64,000 bases of DNA from Peribacillus simplex NBRC 15720 = DSM 1321 (GCF_002243645.1 NZ_CP017704.1:1031501-1095500); one strand, 5' to 3'; shown: positions 9,293-19,012, counted from the first letter of the stretch. The notes: generated by a model not told the origin, from the sequence alone. Made by a program: numbers and translations.

Positions 9293-10921
9293 CTATATGA
9301 AAATCAATTTGTGCTGATTATTGAACCGGTATTCCAGTTTCATCATATCCCGTACGAACTCTGGCCCGTATTGATTCAAGTAATAAAACACATTCCAAAT
9401 CCTCTCCTGGGGTGATCCAAGAGGGTACAGTGAATTTGCTATCCGTTCATATTTTTTCAATATGACCGAATGTCGTTCCTTTGTACGGTCACCGATTTTG
9501 CCATACATGAAATTCAATTGCTTTTGAATGAATTCAATGTTTTTGTTCAACATCGGCTCAAGTCCTCTATCTAAAGCGACAGCGTGGGCAAATAGCTTTT
9601 CATGGTTCTCTTCAAGCTGTGATTTCAGCGTCCCGAACAGGGTGTCAACCGTCTCATCTTTCACGGAATCAAGGTAACTTTTCACAGAATTAGCGGTTCC
9701 TTCAGTCAGAACAGTTTCCAAACTGAGTTCCAATTCTTCAAGGTCGCTATGGATACTGCGCTCTACCAGCGTGATGTTTAACCTAGGAATGATTGGCGGC
9801 ATCTTCATGGAAAACAACTCAAATACCTTTTTTAATTCTGCCCAATAGGCTATTTCCCCTGGCCCAGAAACGAAAGCCAATACAGGGAAAAGCATTTCCT
9901 GCATGAGCGGGCGTGTAATGACATTGTTGCTTAATCGTTCTGGATGATTTTTGGCTATCTGCAAGAGTTCCTGCTTGGTAAATGATACCTCACCGTTTTT
10001 TCCGCTGAAACCGCCTTCTACACGTTCAAGTAAACATCGATCTTTTTTTTCTGGATCATAATAAAATAAATTAGCTGCCCGTTTATCCATTTCAATCATT
10101 TTTGCATACCCTTTCGCATGCATGAATGATTGCTGTTCCTCGACCACTTCAGCAATCCGTCCACTTTCATTGACCATCGTTTCAAAGTATACCTTTTCAA
10201 TTCGCCTTAATTCCGGATCTCCGGCATCGACTAGTAAAAGGCCATATTCTTTGAACCATTCATGAATCAGCATGGCGAAGAAATCGACGAAAGTATTCGA
10301 TTGCTTAATGGTCTCCTTCATATCAATCAGGAGTTTATTCGTAAAGGCCGTTTCTCCATATGTTTCAATGATTTCCTCAAGCCACTTCTCTGCCTTTTCC
10401 GTTTCTAGCTCCACATCAGAAACCATTGTTTTATATGGCTGATAGGAAGGATAGGTTTTTTTATCGGGTTTACCGTTTTTCATAACATAAACATGATTGA
10501 CTTCAGCCAAATCATGATCTTCTCCAGCTATCCAAAAAACTGGAATGACTGGCTGCCCCAGTTCTCTTTCTTGTTCTTCCGCAAGCTTAATGATCGAAAT
10601 CACTTTATGAATGGTATACAGCGGCCCTGATAATAACCCAGCCTGCTGTCCTCCAATCACAACCACGGAATCATCACTGCGCAACCTTTCAATATTCCCC
10701 TTAACTGCCTCACTGAATGAAAGACGAGACATGTATTGTTGTATGTAATCCGACAATTCATCACGTGAAAAAGAGCGGTTCATCAATTCATTATATTTAT
10801 TGAGATAAATGTCCGGCTTAGACAAGTCATAGTGAAAATAATCCTCCGTTTCAAGACGGTTTTGTAAATAGTCCGATGCAAAACGGTTTAAAGATGGTAA
10901 CTCGAGATCTTTCATCTCCAT
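9293..10921 (-). CDS. bshC: BshC, putative cysteine ligase of bacillithiol synthesis
   Basis: BshC catalyses the last step of bacillithiol formation, joining cysteine to glucosaminyl malate. The 542-residue length matches the Bacillus family (older name yllA). Typical segments are VVIGGQQAGLLSGPLYTIHK near residue 90 and IPVFWIAGEDHDLAEVNH near 125, which form the nucleotide-fold part. The C-terminal half is helical and coiled-coil-like. ATG 10921 follows GGGAG by 7-8 bases. It sits just upstream of mraZ, as in other Bacillus. Confidence 0.95.
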   Translation of the reverse strand: MEMKDLELPSLNRFASDYLQNRLETEDYFHYDLSKPDIYLNKYNELMNRSFSRDELSDYIQQYMSRLSFSEAVKGNIERLRSDDSVVVIGGQQAGLLSGPLYTIHKVISIIKLAEEQERELGQPVIPVFWIAGEDHDLAEVNHVYVMKNGKPDKKTYPSYQPYKTMVSDVELETEKAEKWLEEIIETYGETAFTNKLLIDMKETIKQSNTFVDFFAMLIHEWFKEYGLLLVDAGDPELRRIEKVYFETMVNESGRIAEVVEEQQSFMHAKGYAKMIEMDKRAANLFYYDPEKKDRCLLERVEGGFSGKNGEVSFTKQELLQIAKNHPERLSNNVITRPLMQEMLFPVLAFVSGPGEIAYWAELKKVFELFSMKMPPIIPRLNITLVERSIHSDLEELELSLETVLTEGTANSVKSYLDSVKDETVDTLFGTLKSQLEENHEKLFAHAVALDRGLEPMLNKNIEFIQKQLNFMYGKIGDRTKERHSVILKKYERIANSLYPLGSPQERIWNVFYYLNQYGPEFVRDMMKLEYRFNNQHKLIFI

Positions 10922-11030
10922 TTCTGTTCTCCCTTTCTCTGCAACTACAATTCTTTTTAGAGTATAACATTCCGGTTTAAGAAAACAAAAGAAGTTGCCC
11001 AGCAGCAGAAAATTGATGCGATGTTCTATA

Positions 11031-11423
11031 TTATGTAGTCAATATCTTCGTAATACTTGTAATTATGCCAATGGAAAATAATAGAAGGTAAGCTACGAAA
11101 AAGAAGGCGAAGTTCACTCTCCAAAAACCCTTTAATACCTTATGGAAAATGATTTCTTCTTTTACCTTGTAATGGACAAGGACCACCACGAATGCGTTGA
11201 TGATCATGATAAGCATGATCACCCAAAGAATTTGCTTATCCCAAATGGTAATGATCAAATAATGGACTGATAATACGAACAGCAGCGTACTCATATCCAT
11301 TGCAAATTGAACGGAGCGCCTATGGTTTCCAGTGAATTGTTTGGCACTTATAAAAAAAAGTATATACCCCACGAAAGGCAAGGTAATAAATATCGCGGCA
11401 AGGCTTGAAACTACGTACGGCAC
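11031..11423 (-). CDS. DUF3397-type small membrane protein
   Basis: Predicted integral membrane protein of 130 residues with four hydrophobic segments (about 4-24, 43-60, 66-86 and 103-125). It resembles the DUF3397 family found between panE and bshC in many Bacillus; its function is unknown. Translation starts at GTG 11423, with GGGGGGAT overlapping the panE stop 4 bases upstream, so it is probably translated together with panE. The 109-base gap before bshC shows no clear terminator. Confidence 0.8.
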   Translation of the reverse strand: MPYVVSSLAAIFITLPFVGYILFFISAKQFTGNHRRSVQFAMDMSTLLFVLSVHYLIITIWDKQILWVIMLIMIINAFVVVLVHYKVKEEIIFHKVLKGFWRVNFAFFFVAYLLLFSIGIITSITKILTT

Positions 11424-11427
11424 ATTC

Positions 11428-12312
11428 TCATCCCCCCTGAGACTCTTTTCCTTTAACCATCTTATATAGAGAAGAAGTCAGGCAATCACTTTTCCCTTTA
11501 CTCTTTGCCTCCGAGAGGATATGACCCAAAATAGCATCAATTTCCGTTTTACGGCCATTTTCTAAATCCTTTAGCATTGACGATCGATTTTCCGCTGTTG
11601 CCATACAAACGGATTTCACATGTTCAAATGACTCATCCTTATTTTTAACTTCCAAAATACCGGAGATTTCTTCAAAAAGATCTTGAAACAATTGGTAGTA
11701 AAAGGAGTTAGTGATTAAACCGCCATTTTCCACGTCAAGTATCGCTGTTAATGGATTTATCACTGCATTAACGACTAGCTTATCCATCAGCATCGAGTGA
11801 AAATCCTCACTCTTCGAAAAAGGAAAATGATCGATCCCTTCATTCACTAACGATAGTTGATCAAGTTCCCCCTTAAAGGAAGCGATCCTTGTAATGCCGA
11901 GCCCTGTATGCTCCACGGTATTCCCGTCATGTTTCAACGCTCCATGCTCCACTACCCCCACATATATGGTCGGGGATTGAAGCTGCTTTAAATAAGAAAT
12001 ATGCCCATAGCCATTCTGCAAGAATAGTAATGGAACCAGAATACCTTTGATCCTAGGCAATATTTGCGGCAGGTGATATTGCTTGACGGCTAATATAAGA
12101 AGATCCACATCCGATACCCCATCATCCAGGCACTTAGAAATGATGCCTGTCAGAAGCCTGCTTTCACCATCTGCAATAAGACGGATTCCATCACGTTTAA
12201 TGATTGACGCCTGATCCGCAGTATGGGTATAGAGAGTCACACTATGTTTTTCACTTAAATGAGACGCAAACAGCAGCCCGATGGCCCCTCCCCCAACGAT
12301 TCCAATTCTCAT
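11428..12312 (-). CDS. panE: 2-dehydropantoate 2-reductase family protein (YlbQ)
   Basis: NADPH-dependent reductase of ketopantoate to pantoate in pantothenate and CoA synthesis. The N-terminus MRIGIVGGGAIGLLFASHLS carries the Rossmann GxGxxG motif. LILAVKQYHL near residue 80 and LFLQNGYGH near 100 fit the ApbA/PanE family, as does KLVVNAVINPLTAIL in the C-terminal domain. At 294 residues it is full length. The position next to the ylbP/gerR block matches B. subtilis ylbQ. It lacks pan-operon neighbours, so the exact substrate is inferred. Confidence 0.87.
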   Translation of the reverse strand: MRIGIVGGGAIGLLFASHLSEKHSVTLYTHTADQASIIKRDGIRLIADGESRLLTGIISKCLDDGVSDVDLLILAVKQYHLPQILPRIKGILVPLLFLQNGYGHISYLKQLQSPTIYVGVVEHGALKHDGNTVEHTGLGITRIASFKGELDQLSLVNEGIDHFPFSKSEDFHSMLMDKLVVNAVINPLTAILDVENGGLITNSFYYQLFQDLFEEISGILEVKNKDESFEHVKSVCMATAENRSSMLKDLENGRKTEIDAILGHILSEAKSKGKSDCLTSSLYKMVKGKESQGG

Positions 12313-12776
12313 AATAACCTTCCTTACTTTTTGAAATATATTTACTATTTTATCACATTATCTTTTTTATCCTGCATCAAATTTCCTATCGTTGGAAAAC
12401 GCAGCCAATCTGATTGAATGAAATGGAACTGCCATCAACAAGGCTCGCCATAAATATCAATGGGAAGATTTATTAATACGCCATTGAAGATATATTTTCT
12501 TCTTTAAGTGTTAATTTAATGGTATATTAGATACGAAAAGCTTAGCCATTTTGAAGACTTTATAGGAACAAAAGATAACTCCAATCTCAACCCACAAGAA
12601 ATTGAAGGGAAAAGGGCGGGGGATAAAAGGCTATAAGCATTTAGTCAGCTAGGATAAGTCGATGATGTCATACTAGATTTAACCTAAGCTGGAATTCCAC
12701 ATGGTAAAGATCAGTGGGATGACTTTCAAAGGGTACTATCGGAAGAGGTTTATCAGAATTAAGGGGGAGCTTTTTT
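12313..12776. other. Intergenic region with a possible gene remnant
   Basis: This 464-base stretch lies between the start of panE and ylbP. The plus strand has two codon-like stretches interrupted by stops: KDNSNLNPQEIEGKRAGDK (from about 12568) and GIPHGKDQWDDFQRVLSEEV (about 12692-12760, stop TAA). They could be parts of a small decayed gene. I do not recognise a family. Confidence 0.3.
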
Positions 12777-13265
12777 ATGGAATACAAGGTGGAACGATTA
12801 CTTGTAAATTTTAAAACGCTTGAGGAATTCAAAAAATTCAAAGAATACGGGATACAGGAACTGTCCATGCTAGATGATTTAGAGGGTAACATCATCGAAA
12901 ATGACAGCCAATCACCTTTTTACGGAATCTTTTATGGCGACAAACTTGTAGCCCGCATGAGCCTTTATAAAAGAAGCGCTAAATTCGACCAGTATTTTGA
13001 CAATTCTAGGGACTTCCTTGTTCTTTGGAAACTTGAAGTCCTGCCTAACTATCAGAAAAAAGGTTATGGAAGAGCTTTGGTCGAATTCGCCAAAAGCCTG
13101 AACATGCCTATCAAAACTAACCCAAGAGTTCATTCACAAGACTTTTGGAAAAAGATGGGTTTTTCTGCTGTTTCCTATGATTTGGACAGGGACCTCGGAG
13201 AAAACCCGCTGATTTGGAGCCCATTTGACATACAAGATAATAAAGAAATAGATACACAAGAATAA
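12777..13265 (+). CDS. ylbP: YlbP-like GNAT family N-acetyltransferase
   Basis: Predicted acyl-CoA-dependent N-acetyltransferase of 162 residues. The core GNAT pattern is visible: LWKLEVLPNYQKKGYGRALV (about 82-101) has the V..xYQxxGxGxxL acetyl-CoA loop, followed by the C-terminal strand WKKMGFSAV. Substrate unknown. ATG 12777 follows AAGGGGGAGC. It is convergent with gerR, and the two share a bidirectional terminator. Order ylbP-gerR matches B. subtilis. Confidence 0.87.
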   Translation: MEYKVERLLVNFKTLEEFKKFKEYGIQELSMLDDLEGNIIENDSQSPFYGIFYGDKLVARMSLYKRSAKFDQYFDNSRDFLVLWKLEVLPNYQKKGYGRALVEFAKSLNMPIKTNPRVHSQDFWKKMGFSAVSYDLDRDLGENPLIWSPFDIQDNKEIDTQE

Positions 13266-13276
13266 GGAAATATCAA

Positions 13277-13313
13277 GAAAATGCGGGCGGATTTTCCCAC
13301 CCGCATTTTTTAT
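13277..13313. terminator. Bidirectional terminator between ylbP and gerR
   Basis: A G+C-rich hairpin (ATGCGGG paired with CCCGCAT, with an inner GG/CC) is flanked by A and T runs on both sides. It can end ylbP on the plus strand and gerR on the minus strand. Confidence 0.85.
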
Positions 13314-13930
13314 TTATTGACCCTTTCCAAATTACCATTCTTATCCATTTGAAAACTCACCTTCGGATTCGTCTTTTCGTCCTCTTGTACACTAAGCTTT
13401 CTTGCGCGCTCCATAATCTGCATTAACGCACGATAATCTTCCTCAACAGCTTTCAGGTTTTCTTTAAGCAAAACATTCTCTTCCAGTAATCGGGCATTTT
13501 CCCGTTCAAGAAATAGTGACCGCTCAGAAATCCGTTCTTTTTCCTTATTATCAAGCTGAAAGAATTCATCCATTTTGCTTAAATATAATATAACTTCCTG
13601 AAGGGTAATAGATTCTTTATCTTCATGCTCGGGCGTTTTTTCTTCAATCGTGACATTTTCCACCGATGCAACCGAATCCCTTTCCATTCCAGGATTATTG
13701 ACTACCTGTTCTTTCCTTTGTTTTTTCGCCAGCTCTATCCCTGATTTATATTGCTTCCTTACAAATGAATTCCAACGGAACCCACAAGCAGCAGATGTCC
13801 TCGATAACTGTTTCCCCACTTCTTCAAACGCCTTTAATTGTGTACTTCCTTCTCGTATATGCCTTAGTACCACTTCAGCCAACAACAGATCCTCATCATG
13901 AGTCCATGCATCTTGTCTCGCAATCGTCAT
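13310..13930 (-). CDS. gerR: GerR/RsfA-family sporulation transcription regulator (YlbO)
   Basis: RsfA-family regulator; in B. subtilis GerR acts in the mother cell during sporulation and represses part of the sigma-E regulon. From ATG 13930, which follows GGGAGGT by 4 bases, the protein is 206 residues. The N-terminal Myb/SANT-like domain reads [20 protein letters not shown], then [19 protein letters not shown] (about residues 4-66). The C-terminal half is a charged coiled coil ([20 protein letters not shown]). RsfA is a paralogue, so the name depends on its place next to ylbP. Confidence 0.86.
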   Translation of the reverse strand: MTIARQDAWTHDEDLLLAEVVLRHIREGSTQLKAFEEVGKQLSRTSAACGFRWNSFVRKQYKSGIELAKKQRKEQVVNNPGMERDSVASVENVTIEEKTPEHEDKESITLQEVILYLSKMDEFFQLDNKEKERISERSLFLERENARLLEENVLLKENLKAVEEDYRALMQIMERARKLSVQEDEKTNPKVSFQMDKNGNLERVNK

Positions 13931-14008
13931 CTCTCTACCTCCCAGCAAGTTTTAATTCATAATATGCACATGCTAGGAAAGATAGAAGATATATAGAGCG
14001 GGTAATAT

Positions 14009-14773
14009 TTATTTTTTCTTATTTAAAAAACGATCGACTGCAGCATGATGCTCATCACTAGCCCAAAGTTTAGAACATTCCCGGATTTCCGCATCCATTC
14101 TTCCTTTAAGCCCGCTACCCTGCCATTTATGGACCAACAATCGTTTATAGGCCATCAATACCCCTGTCTCATGGCGAAGAAAATCTTCTGCGAACATTTC
14201 CCATCCATCCGTACCTTCTCCGACTATCTCATCTACGAAACCAAATTCCTTTGCTTCCTCAGCTTTATGTATTTTTGCATCCAATAATAGCTTTAGCGCT
14301 TTTTGCTCTGGTATTTTTTCAAGTAAAAGTGAAGCTCCGCCCCACCCTGTCGTTATTCCTAGAGTACCTTGTACAAATCCTAGCTTAACTCCGCTCTTTG
14401 CTAATCTGAAATCACAAGCTGTCGCTATTTCGCATCCACCGCCGAAAGCACTTCCATTGATGAGCGCTATTGTTGGTTTTGGGAAAACTGCTAGTTTATA
14501 CAGAATTTCACCCATTTTCGATAACATAGCAAAGGCCTCTTCTTCTGTATGCAAATCCTGAAATTCCCTAAGATCGCCACCTGAACAGAATGCCTCAGAG
14601 CCCGCCCCTGTTAGGACCAGCAACTTAACTTCATCATCGCATGCAGCTTCTGACAATATCGACTCAAGTTCGTCCATCAATTGATAATTCACGGCATTCC
14701 TTTTCTCCGGTCTATTAAACAGGAGCTTCATGAAACCGCGTTTATCGTTTTCTACATCAATCACCTGATCCAC
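14009..14773 (-). CDS. Enoyl-CoA hydratase/isomerase family protein
   Basis: Crotonase-fold protein of 254 residues, likely to hydrate or isomerise an acyl-CoA. The oxyanion-hole segments are FCSGGDLREF (about 62-71) and NGSAFGGGCEIA (about 105-116). A Glu is present in FGGGCE, while the second catalytic position cannot be assigned by eye. Translation starts at GTG 14773, 5 bases after GAAGGTG. It is a single gene with no fatty-acid neighbours, so the substrate is unknown. Related Bacillus genes lie in the same place beside rpmF. Confidence 0.83.
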   Translation of the reverse strand: MDQVIDVENDKRGFMKLLFNRPEKRNAVNYQLMDELESILSEAACDDEVKLLVLTGAGSEAFCSGGDLREFQDLHTEEEAFAMLSKMGEILYKLAVFPKPTIALINGSAFGGGCEIATACDFRLAKSGVKLGFVQGTLGITTGWGGASLLLEKIPEQKALKLLLDAKIHKAEEAKEFGFVDEIVGEGTDGWEMFAEDFLRHETGVLMAYKRLLVHKWQGSGLKGRMDAEIRECSKLWASDEHHAAVDRFLNKKK

Positions 14774-14841
14774 GTAAACACCTTCTCCAAAATCATCGGC
14801 AAAACATAGATGATTCTAAATATTCTGCCAAATATATTTGT

Positions 14842-14874
14842 AAAAAAAGCACAGAGAAAAATCCCTGCGCTTTG
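14842..14874 (-). terminator. Terminator after rpmF
   Basis: The stem AAAGCGCAGGG pairs with CTCTGTGCTTT with one G-T pair, followed on the minus strand by a run of seven T. It ends the ylbN-rpmF transcript. Confidence 0.88.
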
Positions 14875-14922
14875 ATTAGCGTGTTGCATCAAGAAAGCAA
14901 TGCTCTCAAGTAGGTCAAGAAA

Positions 14923-15096
14923 TTATTTTGCGACAACTTCTTTTCCTTTATATGTTCCACATTCTTTACAAACGTGATGTGAAAGAGTCATTCCACCACA
15001 GCTCGGGCATTCTACCATACCAGGTACTTGAAGCTTGAAGTGCGTACGACGTTTTCTTTTTACAGTTTTCGACGTTCTTCTAAAAGGTACAGCCAT
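14923..15096 (-). CDS. rpmF: Ribosomal protein bL32
   Basis: Structural protein of the 50S subunit, 57 residues from ATG 15096 ([20 protein letters not shown]). AAGGAGGTG lies 6 bases upstream. The four-cysteine zinc ribbon is intact: CPSC and CKEC. It is the zinc-binding form, not the cysteine-free paralogue made under zinc starvation. It follows ylbN by 65 bases, the usual DUF177-rpmF pair. Confidence 0.97.
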   Translation of the reverse strand: MAVPFRRTSKTVKRKRRTHFKLQVPGMVECPSCGGMTLSHHVCKECGTYKGKEVVAK

Positions 15097-15161
15097 TATT
15101 CCCACCTCCTTAAAAAATATAAAAAAGCTGGAAAAATCGGATTAACGATTTTTCGTTCCAA

Positions 15162-15683
15162 TCAAGATTCTTTATTGTTGTCAAAAAAGTCGGCAAGCTT
15201 TGCAAATCTCGGATCAACCTTATGCTCATTTTCCTCTTCAGAAATAACAGCCCAGTCTTTCCCAGATTGAGGAGCAGCTTCGTTCGAATCGACATCCTCA
15301 CAAAAAACCTGCATCGGAATTTCTAGCAATAAATTTTCTTTAATTACCGGTATTAGATCTACAACATCACCTTCCACAACAGTGACATCATCTCCGTAGA
15401 AATCAGTGCCATCTGCCTTTAAAAGAAAGGTTTCCTTTGTATCAATATCAATCGGATATTTAACGTCTACCAGTGTACGGGAGCAAGGTAATGTTAATTC
15501 ACCTGAAAGATGCAAGTGAAAAGTAATCTCGGTCGAGCTGATATCAGCTCTTCCTGCTACTCTGATCGGAGAAACATCGCGAATTTGCGGGTCTCTTTCT
15601 CTAATGTCCAAGACATCCACCAGTTCATCAAACCGTAAATCTTTGTCCCGAATTTTTTGAAGTTGACTAATCGTCCATTTCAA
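15162..15683 (-). CDS. ylbN: YlbN, DUF177 (YceD-like) protein
   Basis: DUF177 protein of 173 residues. Family members are coupled to rpmF and implicated in large-subunit rRNA handling in bacteria and plastids; the precise role in Bacillus is not settled. The family's conserved Cys region is seen as GELTLPCSRTLVDVKYPID (about 60-78), with a very acidic C-terminus. Translation starts at TTG 15683 after GAGGTGATTTCA. It is co-directional with rpmF and probably in the same operon. Confidence 0.9.
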   Translation of the reverse strand: MKWTISQLQKIRDKDLRFDELVDVLDIRERDPQIRDVSPIRVAGRADISSTEITFHLHLSGELTLPCSRTLVDVKYPIDIDTKETFLLKADGTDFYGDDVTVVEGDVVDLIPVIKENLLLEIPMQVFCEDVDSNEAAPQSGKDWAVISEEENEHKVDPRFAKLADFFDNNKES

Positions 15684-15902
15684 ATGAAATCACCTCAAGG
15701 CAACAAAAATAATTATAGCTTTCAATTATAAGTTTGTCAATATTTTTTCTTTACACTATAATGTAGTCATCCTAACTGATTGTCTAAGTTTTAAGAATCA
15801 TTTCAAACAAAAAATCCCGACGATTACTTATAGTAATTTTACTTGAAATACTATTTTAGCACTAAGTTGATAAAATACAAAGTTTTTCTCTGAGGTGAAC
15901 GA

Positions 15903-17108
15903 ATGAAAGCTTGCGGTTTAGTAGTCGAATATAACCCTTTTCATAATGGACATGTTTTACATGCAAGAGAAAGTAGAGAAAAAACAGGGGCAGATGTTGT
16001 GGTGGCTGTTATGAGCGGGCCCTTCTTACAACGTGGCGAGCCCGCTATCGTCAGCAAGTGGACACGTGCCGAAATGGCCTTGAATGGAGGCATAGATCTT
16101 GTCATTGAGCTTCCCTATACTTTCGCGACACAAAAGGCGGAAATATTTGCAAAAGGATCTATTTCTCTTTTGGAGTCCCTTGGCTGTGACTCCTTTTGCT
16201 TCGGAAGCGAGGATGGCAGAATTGAACCATTCATTACCGCCCACAGAATTCTTTCGGATAATTCCGCAGCATTCGATGCCGCAATTAAAATGGCTATGAA
16301 TGCCGGTAATAGTTATCCAGCCAGTGCTGCCCAGGCTTATCGATCAATCATCAATGGTGATGCGGCATTGGATTTGACGAAGCCAAATAATATTCTTGGA
16401 AAGGAATATGTAAGTGCTGCCCTTTCAAACGGCTACTCCATTCGCCCTTATACGATTCAAAGGGTCGCTGCCGGATATCATGAAACAAAGTTGTCTAAAG
16501 ACCCTATTGCCAGTGCAACGGGGATACGTAAAGCCATCCATGAGCACCAGGAATTAAATTCTGTTTCCAGTTATATTCCTCAACCGACATTGAGTGGTCT
16601 TGAGCAATATTTAACCGACTACTATGCCTTGCATAACTGGGAAATGTATTGGCCAATGTTGAAATACCGAATCCTTTCTTCCTCTTTAATCGAATTGGCA
16701 GGGACATACGAAATTGAGGAAGGCATAGAACACAGAATTAAGGAGATGGCCAAACAATCTTCGAGCTTTTCTGGATTCATGGCAGCACTGAAGACAAAGA
16801 GGTACACATGGACACGTCTACAACGGATGTGTGTCCATATATTGACCCATACATTAAAGGAACAGGTGATTCACAATGACCAACCAGCCTATATCAGACT
16901 TCTTGGCATGAATGGCCGTGGACAAGAATATCTTCGCACAGTAAAAAAAGGCTTACCCCTCCCGCTCATCTCTAAACTTTCGTCCTATCAGAAGCAGGAC
17001 ATCGATACGGACTTGCGAGCGGCACAGGTGTTTGCACTGGGCTTGCCCGAACCGTATCAAGCTGCCTTGATGAAACGGGAATATGAATCTCCCATCATTT
17101 TTAAGTGA
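15903..17108 (+). CDS. tmcAL: TmcAL (YlbM), tRNA(Met) cytidine acetate ligase
   Basis: This enzyme uses acetate and ATP to form N4-acetylcytidine at the wobble base of elongator tRNA(Met). It has 401 residues. The nucleotidyltransferase-like N-terminus is clear: VVEYNPFHNGH (residues 7-17, HIGH-type motif) and VVAVMSGPFLQRGEPAI (34-50). The middle GSEDGRIEPF and the C-terminal helical region match the family. ATG 15903 follows GAGGTGAACGA. It is transcribed away from ylbN and converges on ylbL. Confidence 0.94.
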   Translation: MKACGLVVEYNPFHNGHVLHARESREKTGADVVVAVMSGPFLQRGEPAIVSKWTRAEMALNGGIDLVIELPYTFATQKAEIFAKGSISLLESLGCDSFCFGSEDGRIEPFITAHRILSDNSAAFDAAIKMAMNAGNSYPASAAQAYRSIINGDAALDLTKPNNILGKEYVSAALSNGYSIRPYTIQRVAAGYHETKLSKDPIASATGIRKAIHEHQELNSVSSYIPQPTLSGLEQYLTDYYALHNWEMYWPMLKYRILSSSLIELAGTYEIEEGIEHRIKEMAKQSSSFSGFMAALKTKRYTWTRLQRMCVHILTHTLKEQVIHNDQPAYIRLLGMNGRGQEYLRTVKKGLPLPLISKLSSYQKQDIDTDLRAAQVFALGLPEPYQAALMKREYESPIIFK

Positions 17109-17160
17109 AGAATGGTTTAAGCTTAGCCCGTCCATCCTTAAGAGTAAAAATCTAATCATC

Positions 17161-17206
17161 AAAAAAAGCGCAAACAGTAGATGACTGCTTGCGCTTTTTT
17201 CATTTT
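17161..17206. terminator. Bidirectional terminator between tmcAL and ylbL
   Basis: AAAAAAGCGCAA pairs with TTGCGCTTTTTT across an imperfect inner stem. A runs on the left and T runs on the right serve both convergent genes. Confidence 0.88.
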
Positions 17207-18225
17207 TCTTTTCCTTTTAGCTTCGTTAAATAGGCTATTGCATCCTCAAAGTTGTCCACCGGCACGATCTTCATGTCCGTGTCGATATCCTTTGCTGCAA
17301 TGAGTGCATCTTCATAATTCGAACCTGCTGCTCCGTTTTCATTTGGGGCAAAGAATATTTCGGCTCCAGATTTATCGGCTGCAACTATTTTCTGTTGAAT
17401 CCCGCCAATTGGACCGACTGTTCCATCATCTGACATCGTTCCTGTACCGGCTATATCATACCCATTTGTAAGATCGCCTTTTGTTAATTGATTATAAATC
17501 TCCAATGAAAACATTAAACCAGCTGAAGGACCGCCTATTTGTTCTGAATCTATGGCAATCGCCGGTTTTGTGATCACTTTTCGGTTATCATCCAGCGAAA
17601 TGCCTATTCCGACCCTATTTGGGTCATCTTTAAAAGGCTGCAATGCAAGAACGGCCGTTTTCTCCGTCTCTTCCCGCTTATACACTATTTTAACTTCATC
17701 TCCAGCCTTTTTTCCGTTAATATAGTCCATGAATTCCTGTGCAGACTTGAATTTAACATCATCGACCTGAATGATTTGATCGCCAGCTTTCAATTCTTTA
17801 GCTGCCGGCATTCCTTTTAGCACGTCCAAAACATATACACCCAGGTACTCGTAATCGACTTCTTTCCCTGCTTTTTCATATGCGATCTGAATGGCATTAT
17901 TTTTAGAACCATCCATTAAGTGCAGCTGCCTGATATTATATTCTTCATCTGTTTCATCTTCACTTCGTATGGAGGTTTCCGGATAAAGCTCCTGATATTT
18001 GCTCCACTTCGCCATCATGTAGGAATATATATTCGCCCGGCCCATTCTTACAGTGGTTAACATAAAACTTCCTTTTGCTTCATCTCCTCCGGATACCTCA
18101 ATGATTGGCTCCAATTCTTTAGCCATTCCTGGTTTTGATACATAAAAAGGTAGGGAATAAAGGGCTGATGCTATGAGTAGTATAGCCACCACCAGGAAAG
18201 TGCGTACATACATTTTACGGCTCAT
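17200..18225 (-). CDS. ylbL: YlbL, membrane-anchored PDZ and Lon-type protease
   Basis: Predicted serine protease with an N-terminal membrane anchor; B. subtilis YlbL takes part in degrading the division inhibitor YneA. From ATG 18225 it is 341 residues: membrane segment (about 7-27), PDZ domain (about 115-195, LDVLKGMPAAKELKAGDQII), then a Lon/S16 catalytic domain with GGPSAGLMFSLEIY (Ser in PSAG) and a Lys in VAADKSGAEIFFAP, giving the Ser-Lys dyad. The start overlaps the end of ylbK by 11 bases (GATGAGCCGTAA), so the genes are coupled. An ATG nine codons upstream is possible but is far inside ylbK. Confidence 0.92.
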   Translation of the reverse strand: MSRKMYVRTFLVVAILLIASALYSLPFYVSKPGMAKELEPIIEVSGGDEAKGSFMLTTVRMGRANIYSYMMAKWSKYQELYPETSIRSEDETDEEYNIRQLHLMDGSKNNAIQIAYEKAGKEVDYEYLGVYVLDVLKGMPAAKELKAGDQIIQVDDVKFKSAQEFMDYINGKKAGDEVKIVYKREETEKTAVLALQPFKDDPNRVGIGISLDDNRKVITKPAIAIDSEQIGGPSAGLMFSLEIYNQLTKGDLTNGYDIAGTGTMSDDGTVGPIGGIQQKIVAADKSGAEIFFAPNENGAAGSNYEDALIAAKDIDTDMKIVPVDNFEDAIAYLTKLKGKEK

Positions 18226-19012
18226 CTTCAAAGGACTCCTTCCAAGTAACAATGCTCTGCTTAATTTGATCTATCTTTCCTCTTGCAGCTTCTTCTCCAA
18301 TACTAATTATTTCCTGTACGTTTGTAAATGATTTCGAGCTGTATTTCTCAACCCTGGGGCGTATCATGACGTCTGAAGCAAACTCCCTGCTTTTAACCAA
18401 CTCCATTTGCAGAATATCGAGGCTTTGCATGATGACATCATAGATGGAATTTATATCCATATCCTGTTTCACGTGGGCTACATCCACACCAATTATGATG
18501 TCTGCTCCCATATCCTTTACGACTGAAACAGGAACCCTATCTACAACGCCGCCATCAACAAGCAGTCGGTTTCCGATTTTTTCGGGAGTGAAAATGCCGG
18601 GAATGGAGATGCTTGCCCTTACAGCCGGTGCGATGGGACCTTCCTGAAAAATGACTTTTTCCCCCGTTTTTATATCAGTGGCGACCACCGCCACAGGAAT
18701 ATCAAGTTCTTCAAATTTCTTACCATATGTAAATACCCTGATTAAATCCTTTGTCCGTTTACCAGAAATGAAGCCCATTTTAGGTATGGTGAAGTCTAAA
18801 TAATACTTTCGCTTAAATGCACGGGACAACTTATACAGCCTCTCTATATCCGAACCCGCTCCATAAAAGGCAGCAACCATAGCTCCCATGCTGCTTCCAG
18901 CAATCATATCTATCGGAATGCCCTCTTGCTGTAATACCTTTATCACGCCAATATGTGCAAATCCCCTAGCTCCTCCTGACCCAAGTGCAAGCCCGACTTT
19001 TGGTTTCGACAA
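18215..19012 (-). CDS. ylbK: YlbK, patatin-like phospholipase family protein
   Basis: Predicted serine lipid acyl hydrolase of 265 residues. Patatin motifs are in order: GLALGSGGARGFAHIG (residues 7-22, oxyanion hole), the nucleophile elbow GSSMG (about 39-43), and DGGVVD (about 152-157) giving the Asp of the dyad. It resembles the RssA/NTE type. No membrane segment is seen. It starts at ATG 19012 and overlaps the start of ylbL. Its physiological substrate is unknown. Confidence 0.9.
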   Translation of the reverse strand: MSKPKVGLALGSGGARGFAHIGVIKVLQQEGIPIDMIAGSSMGAMVAAFYGAGSDIERLYKLSRAFKRKYYLDFTIPKMGFISGKRTKDLIRVFTYGKKFEELDIPVAVVATDIKTGEKVIFQEGPIAPAVRASISIPGIFTPEKIGNRLLVDGGVVDRVPVSVVKDMGADIIIGVDVAHVKQDMDINSIYDVIMQSLDILQMELVKSREFASDVMIRPRVEKYSSKSFTNVQEIISIGEEAARGKIDQIKQSIVTWKESFEDEP

